The notes under the pieces: model-generated
Seen by the model: only the letters and a program-made list of their open reading frames with translations
What the model was told of the DNA's origin: nothing
Databases searched by the model: none
In this document: positions 18,650-27,199 of the stretch, in pieces
Position numbering within the stretch: the first letter of the stretch is position 1
Layout: every line of letters begins with the position of its first letter
Program-made: the position numbers and the translations under genes
DNA from: an uncultured Prolixibacteraceae bacterium
GTDB taxonomy: Bacteria > Bacteroidota > Bacteroidia > Bacteroidales > Prolixibacteraceae
DNA length: 44,508 nucleotides
Direction: 5' to 3'
NCBI GenBank assembly: GCA_913063265.1
Contig: CAJXZG010000040.1
Span: 1 to 44,508 of the forward strand

Positions 18650-19036
18650 TTATTCTTGTAAAGCAATAATGTATTCCACCAGCATTTCAGCTTCTTCTTC
18701 TGAAAAGTTGGATATAGGCATTTCTTTATTTTGATATTCTAACACCTTTTCGTATCGTGGATTTGTGATTGATTTTTTTAAATACTTTCTGTCAGCAATT
18801 ACTTCAAGTTCTTTTCCATTTCTGATAACTTTTAGTTTTTTCATATAAATTTCATTCAAAGGAGGACCATATATTTCCTTTCCTTCGAGAGAATGGCAAA
18901 CCGCACAACCATATTTGGCATATAATTCTGCTCCTTTTTTTAAAACCTCAGCTTTATCAGGTTTTCTTTTTGATTCTCCTGAACATCCCAACAGGAAAAG
19001 GAATAAAACTATAAGCAGACAATTAATCTTTATCAT
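18650..19036 (-). CDS. Cytochrome c lipoprotein resembling the caa3-oxidase subunit II heme domain
   Basis: A lipoprotein signal (LFLLGC, lipid Cys18) precedes a monoheme class-I cytochrome: C44-A-V-C47-H48 binds heme, GPPLNEIY follows, and Met106 in KEMP is the probable sixth ligand. The IADRKYLKKSITNP segment resembles the cytochrome domain fused to subunit II of caa3-type oxidases. Here that domain is a separate lipoprotein, and a COX2-like cupredoxin is encoded two genes downstream. It is the first gene of the operon and begins about 125 bases after a terminator hairpin, so the promoter should lie in 19037-19160. It should be anchored to a membrane in the periplasm and shuttle single electrons. 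Confidence 0.85.
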   Translation of the reverse strand: MIKINCLLIVLFLFLLGCSGESKRKPDKAEVLKKGAELYAKYGCAVCHSLEGKEIYGPPLNEIYMKKLKVIRNGKELEVIADRKYLKKSITNPRYEKVLEYQNKEMPISNFSEEEAEMLVEYIIALQE

Positions 19037-19160
19037 TTTTGGATATTAGCAATCTTTGTCGAAACAGCTCCAGGAGTCCAAATCTCTCCGGCCAAGTTAA
19101 GCGCCAAAGATAAAAGATACTTTTTACCCGAAAAATTAATTTATGAAGTTGTGAAAAAGA

Positions 19161-19188
19161 AAAAAGGCAACGAAAACATTGCCTTTTT
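19161..19188 (-). terminator. Intrinsic terminator after peroxiredoxin gene
   Basis: AAAAAGGCAA (19161-19170) is perfectly complementary to TTGCCTTTTT (19179-19188), loop CGAAAACA. It lies 46 bases beyond the peroxiredoxin stop on the minus strand and insulates it from the cytochrome operon downstream. Confidence 0.85.
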
Positions 19189-19233
19189 TAAACTCATTGT
19201 GCGAGTTGAGATATTATTGGGACGGTTAAGAAT

Positions 19234-19959
19234 TTATTCATCAATTTTTTTAAACCACATACGATTACCCATATTGTAATACTCATCTTTTAACTCCGGA
19301 TTAGCAACAAGTTGAGATTTTGTATACGGAAAATAAGGTACCATAACATCATCTCCCTTACTCCAGTTTGCCGGAGTTAGCACCTGGGCTTTTTCTGTTG
19401 TCTGAAGAGCTTCCACCAATCTTACAAACTCGTTCATATTTCTCCCTACTTGCATTGGATAAAAATTAACTGCCCGAATTACATTGTCAGGATCGATAAC
19501 AAATACACCTCTTATATCTTTTGTGGTACTTACCGGTTGATGAAGCATTCCGTATTGTTGTGATACGGTTTTATCGGTGTCTTCGAAAAGCGGAAATTTA
19601 ATTTCGTTAGTTCCCCGGCTTTTGTAATCAATTTCTTCGAGATGAGCTACCCACATTTTGTGTTGATCTACATCATCAGTTGAAATAACTGCCAGTTTTA
19701 CATCCAACGCAGCAAATTCATCCTGCAAATCAGCAAGTTCAAGCAATTCAGAAGAACATACAGGTGTAAAATCCTGTGGATGGCTAAATAAAATTTTCCA
19801 ACTTTTCCCGAAGTCATTTGGAAACTCCATTTTTCCCTGGGTAGAATTAGTTGTAAATGAGGGGGCTTCAGATCCAATTAACGGAATTTTTGAGCTTTTT
19901 TGTGCATTAATACTTCCTATTAAAAAAATCACTAAAATAATTGTTAAAAAAGTTCTCAT
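19234..19959 (-). CDS. Exported 1-Cys peroxiredoxin (Prx6/AhpC-TSA type)
   Basis: An N-terminal signal peptide (residues about 3-19, INAQ cleavage region) precedes a Prx6-type fold. The peroxidatic loop is FSHPQDFTPVCSSEL with C68, the only cysteine in the protein, so it is a 1-Cys enzyme that needs an external reductant. The C-terminal extension of about 50 residues (AQVLTPANWSKGDDVMVPYF) matches the Prx6 dimerisation arm. It reduces hydrogen peroxide or organic peroxides, here in the periplasm, which is less usual than the cytoplasmic location of most relatives. It is a single-gene transcript between a terminator and a large gene on the same strand. Confidence 0.87.
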   Translation of the reverse strand: MRTFLTIILVIFLIGSINAQKSSKIPLIGSEAPSFTTNSTQGKMEFPNDFGKSWKILFSHPQDFTPVCSSELLELADLQDEFAALDVKLAVISTDDVDQHKMWVAHLEEIDYKSRGTNEIKFPLFEDTDKTVSQQYGMLHQPVSTTKDIRGVFVIDPDNVIRAVNFYPMQVGRNMNEFVRLVEALQTTEKAQVLTPANWSKGDDVMVPYFPYTKSQLVANPELKDEYYNMGNRMWFKKIDE

Positions 19960-19990
19960 GGCTTTAAAATTTTTGTGTGTTAATGTATTG

Positions 19991-19998
19991 CAAACATA
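19991..19998 (-). promoter_or_regulatory. Candidate -7 element of the peroxiredoxin promoter
   Basis: On the minus strand the sequence reads TATGTTTG, an exact match to the Bacteroidota TAnnTTTG element, 31 bases before the ATG. No clear TTTG -33 element is found at the standard spacing, so confidence is limited. Confidence 0.35.
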
Positions 19999-20216
19999 AG
20001 GGTATTATGTGCTTGATATCTTGCACTTTTTACGCAAAATATTGGACTCCTTTTGCAAAGGATAATAGTGTTTGAGAATCAATAATATACCTAAAACATC
20101 ATAACTAATTAAAATAGTGAGATTTACACTACATAAAATTCAGAATGATATAATTTCAGATTAAATAAATTTGAAAAATATTGTGATTGGAAATAATATG
20201 TTTTTACAATATCTTA

Positions 20217-22616
20217 TTAGTTTTTTACCTGATAGCTTGCCGTTCCCCTACATAATTTTCCATCTGAAGTAATTCCTTCAATAACCACCTGCATGGTACC
20301 TGCTTCATCGCTATTGTAGTACGAAACCCTGGCAATACCGGTGGAATCGGTTCTTACAATTGGATTCCAGTACAGCGTATTTCTGAAATCATTTTCCGAA
20401 TTCTCCGGATTCCTTGTTTCATAAACCGGAGAGTAAAATTTACGGATAACAGAATAACCGACAATTTTCCCGGCTTTTGTTCCAAGTCCGTCAAAGTCTT
20501 TTGTTTGTGTTTCTCCCCTGTTGGTATAAAAATAAAGGGCAGGTCCGAAGCCTCCACTTTGAGGAGCCATCCTGACAGCTTCTACCTTATCAAACCAGCT
20601 CGGTGGAAGATCAACAAATTCAGCACTTGCAGGAACGCCATCCAGATAATAAGTTGGATTTTGCATCATAAAGTTTCTCATGTATGGCGAAATATTCTCC
20701 AGCATTTCAAAAACATCGGTATAGATATTGTCGTGTTTGGATACATCCAGCACATAATCAGCATCCAGGTAGGGTCGGGAATGACCATCATCTACTTCTC
20801 TTTTTGAGGATACAATGTTTATGTCACCAAGCAGGATTGTGTCGTTTAAGTGCCATTTTGTATTTTTTAAGTCGCTGTTAATTTCACTTAAATACCAGCT
20901 TGTGGTATACTGTACATTATTTTGATAGCGATAATTTGAAGGTACAAATTTTGTTTCCGGCGATTGCCAGGTTCTGTTATCCAACTCAATCCAGTAATTT
21001 CTTCGATCCCTTCTATCACCTGCCTGCAAAGAAACAATAACAGTATCATTCACAAACAAATCAGAGAAAATAAAATTCCCTGCAGAATCAGTGGTTTCCT
21101 CGTAAACTGCAAGCAGACTTTTTACCGACATCATGGTAACTTTAACATCTTTTGCAGGTTTTTTTGAAAACCAATTCGTAACTTTTCCTTTTAATTGCAC
21201 CGAAGCTTCCGGTTGATAATTTAATTCAGGAGCCCGGTTTTCTATAATTTCCTTCCATTCAAAATAGCGATAACCGTGTGTTAGCAATAAATTATCAAGG
21301 GCCTGTAAAGTTGATTGTTCGTTATCTTTAAAATACCATGCAGGATCTTCAATAATTCCTTTCAACTCGCTTTTTAAAAGAAACTGAGTCAAAATATTGT
21401 TGGTATATTTTTCTGTTTCTATGCTGCTTTCAGTATTATACACCGACATAGACAAATTTGATAAAAAAGGAACACCTTCTTTGTCTAAGGTTTTGATATT
21501 AAAATTTACGTTCTCTCGGGTTAGATATTCTGATTTATCAGGATTTATTTCTACCCCGATAAAATCGTTATGATTCACAAATATCAATCTTTCGCATCGC
21601 GGTATAAAATGATTATCAAATAAAGTAAATTTTACTATTCCGGTAGGAAAGATTTCTTTTTCAATTTCAATGCGACTTGTTTTTATTTTTTGTGTTATTC
21701 TTTTTTGATAAATAATTTGACCGTTTGACTGACCAACAAGAAAATAATTTTTCTCTGTATTTTCTTCATCATTAAATCCTCCATCCGAAATTTGTATGTC
21801 AATCTTATTCCCATTATTCGGTTCAATCGATAGCTTAAGGTTGTTTATTTGTGTTTCAGGTAATTCAGCAGTCAGCTTAAATTTTTCCGCAATATTTACT
21901 TTGGCTTTATAATTCATATTCGATACAGGAATAAAAACAAAACTTCCTATACCCTTAAAATCACTTTTAAAATTGCTTACTGAATTTCCAAACTCATCAA
22001 TAATTTCGCCTTCAACAAAAATCCCTTTTCCATTTTTATCGGTACCTTTAAATGCTACTTTGTTTTTAACTCCTGCCAACATGGTTCCACCTTCCGGGAA
22101 AAACTGTATGTTAACATCTTTTTGTCTTAACTCGGTTGTTTCAGTTTCTATTTTTCTATCTCTTCTGTTCCAGATTAAAATATCTTTTCTAAAAAACCAG
22201 GATTCATCAAAATTGCGCATCCAGTTTGTATAAGCTCTAATTTGATATATACCTGTTGAAAGAGACTTGTCGAGGTGAAAATCGCCATAAGCTAATCCGT
22301 TTTGTGCCCAGTTAATTTTCTTATCGACAATTTCTCCTGAAGCATTTACCAACTCGATATATAAATTACAATTGGGTATTGGAGAATTTTTCAGATAAGC
22401 TTTGAACCATACATCTTCTCCAACAAAGTAAGAAGGACGATCGAGATGTATATAAATCTTTTCAGCAGGATATTTAAGATTTAAAAAGTTCGATTTGGCT
22501 AACAGTTTCTGCTCATTTTTATTGGTGCCTTTATTAAATGAGAAAAAAATCAGGCTAAAAAATAATGGCAGAATAACTATTTTTTTGAAGTTAATTTTAT
22601 CATTACGTTCAACCAT
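20217..22616 (-). CDS. Large surface/periplasmic protein with MG2-like and TonB-plug-like domains
   Basis: A hydrophobic N-terminal segment (about residues 12-28) is followed by an MG2 (alpha-2-macroglobulin-like) domain with the signature IYIHLDRPSYFVGEDVWFKAYL, more beta-sandwich domains, a carboxypeptidase regulatory-like segment (VQLKGKVTNWFSKKPAKDVKV, about residue 465), and a plug-like region (NPTYYLDGVPASAEF, about 650) resembling the TonB-receptor plug. It ends with a beta domain (VSYYNSDEAGTMQVVIEG). No transmembrane barrel follows, so it is not a TonB receptor itself. Proteins of this layout are frequent in Bacteroidota and have no settled function; envelope assembly or ligand capture are possibilities. 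It stands alone on the minus strand, with 257 bp to the peroxiredoxin gene. Confidence 0.7.
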   Translation of the reverse strand: MVERNDKINFKKIVILPLFFSLIFFSFNKGTNKNEQKLLAKSNFLNLKYPAEKIYIHLDRPSYFVGEDVWFKAYLKNSPIPNCNLYIELVNASGEIVDKKINWAQNGLAYGDFHLDKSLSTGIYQIRAYTNWMRNFDESWFFRKDILIWNRRDRKIETETTELRQKDVNIQFFPEGGTMLAGVKNKVAFKGTDKNGKGIFVEGEIIDEFGNSVSNFKSDFKGIGSFVFIPVSNMNYKAKVNIAEKFKLTAELPETQINNLKLSIEPNNGNKIDIQISDGGFNDEENTEKNYFLVGQSNGQIIYQKRITQKIKTSRIEIEKEIFPTGIVKFTLFDNHFIPRCERLIFVNHNDFIGVEINPDKSEYLTRENVNFNIKTLDKEGVPFLSNLSMSVYNTESSIETEKYTNNILTQFLLKSELKGIIEDPAWYFKDNEQSTLQALDNLLLTHGYRYFEWKEIIENRAPELNYQPEASVQLKGKVTNWFSKKPAKDVKVTMMSVKSLLAVYEETTDSAGNFIFSDLFVNDTVIVSLQAGDRRDRRNYWIELDNRTWQSPETKFVPSNYRYQNNVQYTTSWYLSEINSDLKNTKWHLNDTILLGDINIVSSKREVDDGHSRPYLDADYVLDVSKHDNIYTDVFEMLENISPYMRNFMMQNPTYYLDGVPASAEFVDLPPSWFDKVEAVRMAPQSGGFGPALYFYTNRGETQTKDFDGLGTKAGKIVGYSVIRKFYSPVYETRNPENSENDFRNTLYWNPIVRTDSTGIARVSYYNSDEAGTMQVVIEGITSDGKLCRGTASYQVKN

Positions 22617-22853
22617 ATTTTCATTATTAAAAATTACAAATAGAAATTTTAATTCTTACCCAGACATAAGCCATTGGTTTTTAATTCCATATGAGTCATA
22701 AAATCAACAAAATTTATTCCATAAATTATGTGAAAGCTAAAATTCCTAAATATTAAAACTTCTTGTAAGATACCATGCCAATGTCATAATTTACAAAAGT
22801 TCAATTAATATTGATCAACCATAATTTTTTTATTCATATAAATAAGATTTCAT

Positions 22854-23618
22854 TTATAATACAAATAAAACATCAATTATATGTAACAGAGGAAATGCCA
22901 ATACGGGAAATAAGGGCTCTTCTTTCATGGATGAAAAAGTTATCAAAAAAACAGGTATAAATATAAATATCATTTCAAACAATAAATTGTAGGTTTTTAA
23001 CCAGGGGTGAAAAACCAATACTCCCGTAATCAAAACCAATAAAATTTTATATTTAAGAGTACTATTTATAATTCTGTATGCTTTTATAAAATTGCTGGAT
23101 AAAATCATAAATAAGGCTCCAAATGCCAAAAACCACAATTGAGGAGACAATGAAAAATCTGATATTACTAATATAAAAACAGGATATTGTAGCAATGGTA
23201 TAACTATCATCACTAACTTTACCTTATAAAATAAAAGGTAAAATAAAAAAGAGGCTGTAAATAATATAAAAACTATTAAAGCTAAATTTGATGAAACTAA
23301 AAAAACAACCGAGAAATAACAGAAAAAAACAAATATTATAAATCCAATGAAAAATTTAAAAATCTTTGGTTTAAGATATAAACGCTTGGGATGATAAATT
23401 CTGTCCAAATGATAAGACCAAGCATCTTCCAGTAATCGAAAAACAAATAAAGAACTTAGCACAAATAACAAATCACCTGCAAAGGATAAAGGCTCAACTA
23501 TTTCAGTAGTTCCTAAAATACAAAGAGATAATGTAATACTTAAGTACTTTTTTAATTCAAATCGAATAGAAATATATTGAATTATAACCGAGAAATAATT
23601 TTTAATTTTTTTTGCCAC
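22854..23618 (-). CDS. Multipass membrane protein with a UbiA-like motif
   Basis: The 254-residue product is almost entirely hydrophobic, with about seven to eight membrane helices. Near residue 62, RLLEDAWSYHLDRIYHPKR resembles the first Asp-rich motif of UbiA prenyltransferases (NDxxDxxxDxxxxP), with spacing and the terminal His-Pro similar to that family. I cannot find the second Asp motif, so it could be a degenerate homologue or an unrelated membrane protein. It is isolated, with AT-rich spacers on both sides, and base composition is very low in GC (many Phe, Ile, Leu). No substrate or partner can be inferred from position. Confidence 0.55.
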   Translation of the reverse strand: MAKKIKNYFSVIIQYISIRFELKKYLSITLSLCILGTTEIVEPLSFAGDLLFVLSSLFVFRLLEDAWSYHLDRIYHPKRLYLKPKIFKFFIGFIIFVFFCYFSVVFLVSSNLALIVFILFTASFLFYLLFYKVKLVMIVIPLLQYPVFILVISDFSLSPQLWFLAFGALFMILSSNFIKAYRIINSTLKYKILLVLITGVLVFHPWLKTYNLLFEMIFIFIPVFLITFSSMKEEPLFPVLAFPLLHIIDVLFVL

Positions 23619-23825
23619 CTTAATTCAAAAATATTAACTGCTATAATCTATAAATACCTAGCTAATTGTTTCTTCTAATGTACAAAACTAATTTGTTGAT
23701 TAAAAATGAAATATTTTAAAATGGTGGCTGCATTATTGCAAGAAACATCAAAATTAAACACATTATAATTTGCTCATTTATATATTAATAGCAATTATAA
23801 TGAATTAACGGGGATTATTTTCATT

Positions 23826-24521
23826 CTATCCTTTTTCACTAATTTCCCTCAATACCTGGAAATCTTTTATTAAAATTTTCTTTTTATTTAATTGAATAAT
23901 ACCTTCTTCTGCAAACTGTTTTAAAATGCGAATTACAGTTTCTGATGTGAGGCCTGTTAATTCTGCCAATTCCTTTCGTGAAAGAGGCAATTCAAACTCA
24001 TCCTCCAAAAAAACTCTTTCGCTTAAACATAGTAAAATATCAGCTAAACGGCCAAACGATTGTTTATGGGCAAGACAGAAAAAACGGTTATAAATTTGAA
24101 TGCTGTTCGAATTGAGAATATCGATAATTTCTTTTGCAAAGGTTGAGTTTCTTTTTACCAGTTGTCTGAAGTCATTAATGTCTATTTGTCTGATTACGGT
24201 ATCCACATAGGCTCTTGCACTGTATTGATAAGTATTATTTTTCTCGGAAAGAGATGTTAAGCCAACCAGGTTACCGGGTGTAATTATTTTAAGAACCAAA
24301 ACGTTATTTTCGTTTTCAATAAACACTTTAACCAAACCACTCTCTACCATCATCACACTCGAGACTATTCCACCCTGACGGTAAATTATATCTTGTTTAT
24401 CGAATTTTACCAAAACCGAATTCGAAAATAATTGGTCATGTTCTTCTTTTGTAAGAATATTAAAACAATTACATCTGTGCTGACCTATGCAACAACTCGT
24501 ATATTGATTACCTTTTTCCAT
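23826..24521 (-). CDS. Crp/Fnr family regulator with N-terminal cysteine cluster
   Basis: Residues about 25-130 form the cyclic-nucleotide-binding beta-roll (VKFDKQDIIYRQGG, SGLVKVFIE, GNLVGLTSL), followed by a dimerisation helix and a C-terminal winged helix (ELPLSRKELAELTGLTSETVIRILKQF, recognition helix about 188-200). Cys10, Cys11, Cys17 and Cys19 cluster at the N-terminus, reminiscent of FNR's 4Fe-4S sensor, though FNR's central fourth Cys is not in the same place. It likely responds to oxygen, NO or redox state. It is divergent from the decaheme cytochrome/rhodanese operon across a 201-bp spacer, so that operon is the obvious target. Confidence 0.85.
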   Translation of the reverse strand: MEKGNQYTSCCIGQHRCNCFNILTKEEHDQLFSNSVLVKFDKQDIIYRQGGIVSSVMMVESGLVKVFIENENNVLVLKIITPGNLVGLTSLSEKNNTYQYSARAYVDTVIRQIDINDFRQLVKRNSTFAKEIIDILNSNSIQIYNRFFCLAHKQSFGRLADILLCLSERVFLEDEFELPLSRKELAELTGLTSETVIRILKQFAEEGIIQLNKKKILIKDFQVLREISEKG

Positions 24522-24523
24522 TC

Positions 24524-24536
24524 ACTGAATTTCAGT
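24524..24536. promoter_or_regulatory. Near-perfect palindrome at the Crp/Fnr gene start
   Basis: ACTGAATTTCAGT is an inverted repeat with one central mismatch, two bases upstream of the Crp/Fnr ATG on the minus strand. Its position would suit autorepression. It does not match the E. coli FNR or CRP box, and one short palindrome can arise by chance. Confidence 0.25.
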
Positions 24537-24722
24537 TTCGACAAATATATCTAAAAAATCAATTATCGATATGATCTGGATCAGTTTTTCGCCTATTCTA
24601 AATCCTGTTTTTTCAAAACCAGCATCATCAATTCTAATCGTGGATGATATTTCTTTTATTCCATATTTGTAGCCAACACTTAAATATAAAACTGCAAGGA
24701 ATACCAATTAAAATGTAAGGTT

Positions 24723-26135
24723 ATGAAAGAAATAAATTATCCTTTATTAAATGCTGATAATCAAATACTAGCAAGAGCAATTTACATCTTTGTTATTTTG
24801 GCATTACTATCTTTTATGTTTTTTATGCCAAGTTGTTGTTGCTCTGACAACGGTGATGACATGGAAGAAGTTGATGATTTGGAATCCGTAGCATCATGTG
24901 AAGGTTGCCATACTAATTACGAACATTTACAAGCAGTTTTTTCACCTGACACAGAAGCACCAGCAGGAGGATGTAGTGGTGATGCTCCCCATTTCGAACC
25001 CTACGACAGAGTTTTTATGGGCGGAGAAGGATATCAGGCATTTAAACAAAATTCGCATTATGAAATAGGTTGTGTAGGATGTCATAATGGAACAGACAAA
25101 ACTTCTGACAAACTTTTAGCTCATTCAGGTGATTTTATTAGTCATCCATCTGCAGAATATCAGGATAAATGTGGAACATGTCATAGCGAAATAGCCAAAA
25201 ATTTTGTAACAAGTATTCACAACGGGACAGGTCAAAAACGTAAGGTGGCCATAAGAAGTGGTTTTACCGGATCAGCAGACTTTAGCAAATTACCTGCAAG
25301 TCACCAGGAAGGTTACAATAAAAATTGTGCAACATGTCATGGTACCTGTGGTAATTGTCATGTAGTTCGTCCTTTGGCCGGCGGAGGTGGTTTAGCCAAT
25401 GGTCACAGTTTTACAAGAACTCCGGATATGATAAACACTTGTGTTGTTTGTCACTCATCACGTGGTGGACATGCTTATCTTGGAGTAGGCTCCGGAACTG
25501 AAGCAGATGTTCATCTAACAAATAAAAGTTACGACTGTAACACTTGTCACACCGGAGCTGAATTACATGGCGACGGAGAACCTGTTGAACAACGTTATGC
25601 ATATTCAAAACTACCTACCTGCCAGAAATGCCATCAAAAAATAGAATCGTCAAATACATGGCATAAAGTACATGCTGATGATTTCAATTGTCAGGTTTGT
25701 CACTCACAAGATTATAACAATTGTGGAAGTTGTCACATACACGGAGAAGGTGCGAGGGTTCCATCCTACATGGGTTATAAAATAGCAGTAAATCCTCTTC
25801 CTGATGTTAAATCGGAATATAAATTTGCTTTGGTGCGTCGTACTTTGGCTGCTCCTGATAACTGGAAAGAATATGGAGTTGAAGAGTATGCCAATTTTAA
25901 TGCTCTGCCAACTTACAACTATACTACTCCCCATAATATTTTAAGGTGGACTTCCAGAACAAAAGATACTGAAGGCAGATGTTCCGACAATTGTCATATC
26001 AAAAACGAAGGTGGAAATCTGCTTAACAAGGAGCTATTCTTATTTGAAGAAGACTTACTTGACTGGGAAAAAGAAGCTACAAAATCTATTGCTGTAGATT
26101 CCAGGCTTCCTGAAAAATGGTTTGAACAAAATTAA
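24723..26135 (+). CDS. Decaheme c-type cytochrome with an additional CX3CH motif
   Basis: A hydrophobic segment (residues 15-36) ending MPSCCC acts as a membrane anchor or lipoprotein signal. Ten CXXCH heme motifs start at residues 59, 117, 150, 202, 209, 240, 272, 300, 323 and 334, and an unusual CSDNCH (CX3CH) starts at 420. The ten sit in the first 340 residues; the last 130 are otherwise heme-free and rich in aromatics. No CXXCK catalytic motif of the NrfA/octaheme tetrathionate reductase type is present. The protein is therefore a multiheme electron carrier or a reductase of unknown substrate outside the inner membrane. A double-rhodanese lipoprotein follows 33 bases later and a Crp/Fnr gene is divergent. 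Confidence 0.88.
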   Translation: MKEINYPLLNADNQILARAIYIFVILALLSFMFFMPSCCCSDNGDDMEEVDDLESVASCEGCHTNYEHLQAVFSPDTEAPAGGCSGDAPHFEPYDRVFMGGEGYQAFKQNSHYEIGCVGCHNGTDKTSDKLLAHSGDFISHPSAEYQDKCGTCHSEIAKNFVTSIHNGTGQKRKVAIRSGFTGSADFSKLPASHQEGYNKNCATCHGTCGNCHVVRPLAGGGGLANGHSFTRTPDMINTCVVCHSSRGGHAYLGVGSGTEADVHLTNKSYDCNTCHTGAELHGDGEPVEQRYAYSKLPTCQKCHQKIESSNTWHKVHADDFNCQVCHSQDYNNCGSCHIHGEGARVPSYMGYKIAVNPLPDVKSEYKFALVRRTLAAPDNWKEYGVEEYANFNALPTYNYTTPHNILRWTSRTKDTEGRCSDNCHIKNEGGNLLNKELFLFEEDLLDWEKEATKSIAVDSRLPEKWFEQN

Positions 26136-26168
26136 TAAACACTACTAATATTTAAAATTCTAGGAATT

Positions 26169-27176
26169 ATGAAACACATGAAATTTTTATTGTATGCCCT
26201 ATTTATTATGTTATTTGCCGTTACCGCTTGTGATAACGAAGATGAAGCACCGGTAGATCCGATAAATGAGGCTGAAGTTCTTGTAAAATATCTTGAAAGC
26301 GCAGATTCTCCTCTGGGTAAAGATTATGTTTCTTCTGATATGCCTTCGATAATGAAAGCTACAGAAGTTAAAACCTTAAATGCAACAGGTAAAGTATACA
26401 TCATTGATATTCGTTCGGCAGATGATTTTGCAAAAGGACATATCAAAAATGCAGTGAATGTTGCAGTTGGTGATATTTTTTCTCATGTTGAAGGCATTGA
26501 CCAATCTAAATATGATAAAATTGTAGTTGTATGTTACAGCGGTCAAACTGCAGCTTGGACAACTTCTCTTTTAAGATTGGCCGGAAACAGTAAAGTATAT
26601 TCAATGAAATGGGGAATGTGCTCATGGCATGAAGATTTCTCCGGAAGCTGGTCAAATACTGTTGCCAACGGTAATGCTTATGCATCTCAATTTGAAACTA
26701 CAGCCAATGCAAAAACAGAAAAAGGTGACATGCCTGCTCTATCTACAGGAGAAACTACAGGCGAAGCAATTTTTGAAGCACGTGTTGCTGCAGTTTTAGC
26801 AGAAGGTTTTGGTGCTGCAAAAATCAAAAACTCTGAAGTATTTGCTAATCTAAGCAACTATCACATTGTAAACTACTGGAAAGAAGAGCATTACAACGAC
26901 CCAGGTCATGTTCCGGGAGCTATGCAGTATACTCCTAAAGTAGCTATGCAATTTGCAGAAGATTTAACAACCTTACCAAAGGACAAACAAATTGTTGTTT
27001 ACTGTTACACAGGCCAAACAAGTGCATTTATGGCTGCATACCTGAGAATTTTAGGTTACAATGCAAAATCATTACTTTTTGGATGTAACGGAATGATCTA
27101 TGACAAAATGGTTGCTCATGGAAGTATGACTGTATTTAAAGAAAGTGAAATAATGGGATACGATTACGAAAAATAA
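26169..27176 (+). CDS. Lipoprotein with two rhodanese domains
   Basis: A lipobox (AVTAC, lipid Cys21) anchors the protein. The first rhodanese domain spans about 65-165 (VYIIDIRSADDFAKGHI, active loop CYSGQTA with C122) and the second about 215-320 (HYNDPGHVPGAM, loop CYTGQTS with C279). Each domain has a second Cys about 28 residues after the first: C151 in WGMCSWHEDF and C306 in LFGCNGM. Both active loops are intact, unlike two-domain thiosulfate sulfurtransferases, in which the N-terminal domain is inactive. Rhodaneses move sulfane sulfur, and extracytoplasmic ones have been linked to polysulfide, selenite and tellurite metabolism in Geobacter-type systems. It is co-transcribed with the decaheme cytochrome. 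Confidence 0.88.
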   Translation: MKHMKFLLYALFIMLFAVTACDNEDEAPVDPINEAEVLVKYLESADSPLGKDYVSSDMPSIMKATEVKTLNATGKVYIIDIRSADDFAKGHIKNAVNVAVGDIFSHVEGIDQSKYDKIVVVCYSGQTAAWTTSLLRLAGNSKVYSMKWGMCSWHEDFSGSWSNTVANGNAYASQFETTANAKTEKGDMPALSTGETTGEAIFEARVAAVLAEGFGAAKIKNSEVFANLSNYHIVNYWKEEHYNDPGHVPGAMQYTPKVAMQFAEDLTTLPKDKQIVVYCYTGQTSAFMAAYLRILGYNAKSLLFGCNGMIYDKMVAHGSMTVFKESEIMGYDYEK

Positions 27177-27199
27177 CCAATAATCAATTAAAGTTTGAG

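Noticed and set aside
20217..22616. TonB-dependent receptor
   Set aside because: A plug-like segment is present, but there is no 22-stranded barrel after it and the MG2-type domains dominate.
24522..24707. 61-codon minus-strand frame just upstream of the Crp/Fnr gene
   Set aside because: It fills the divergent promoter region, shows no domain and ends in a stop directly before the regulator's ATG; likely fortuitous.
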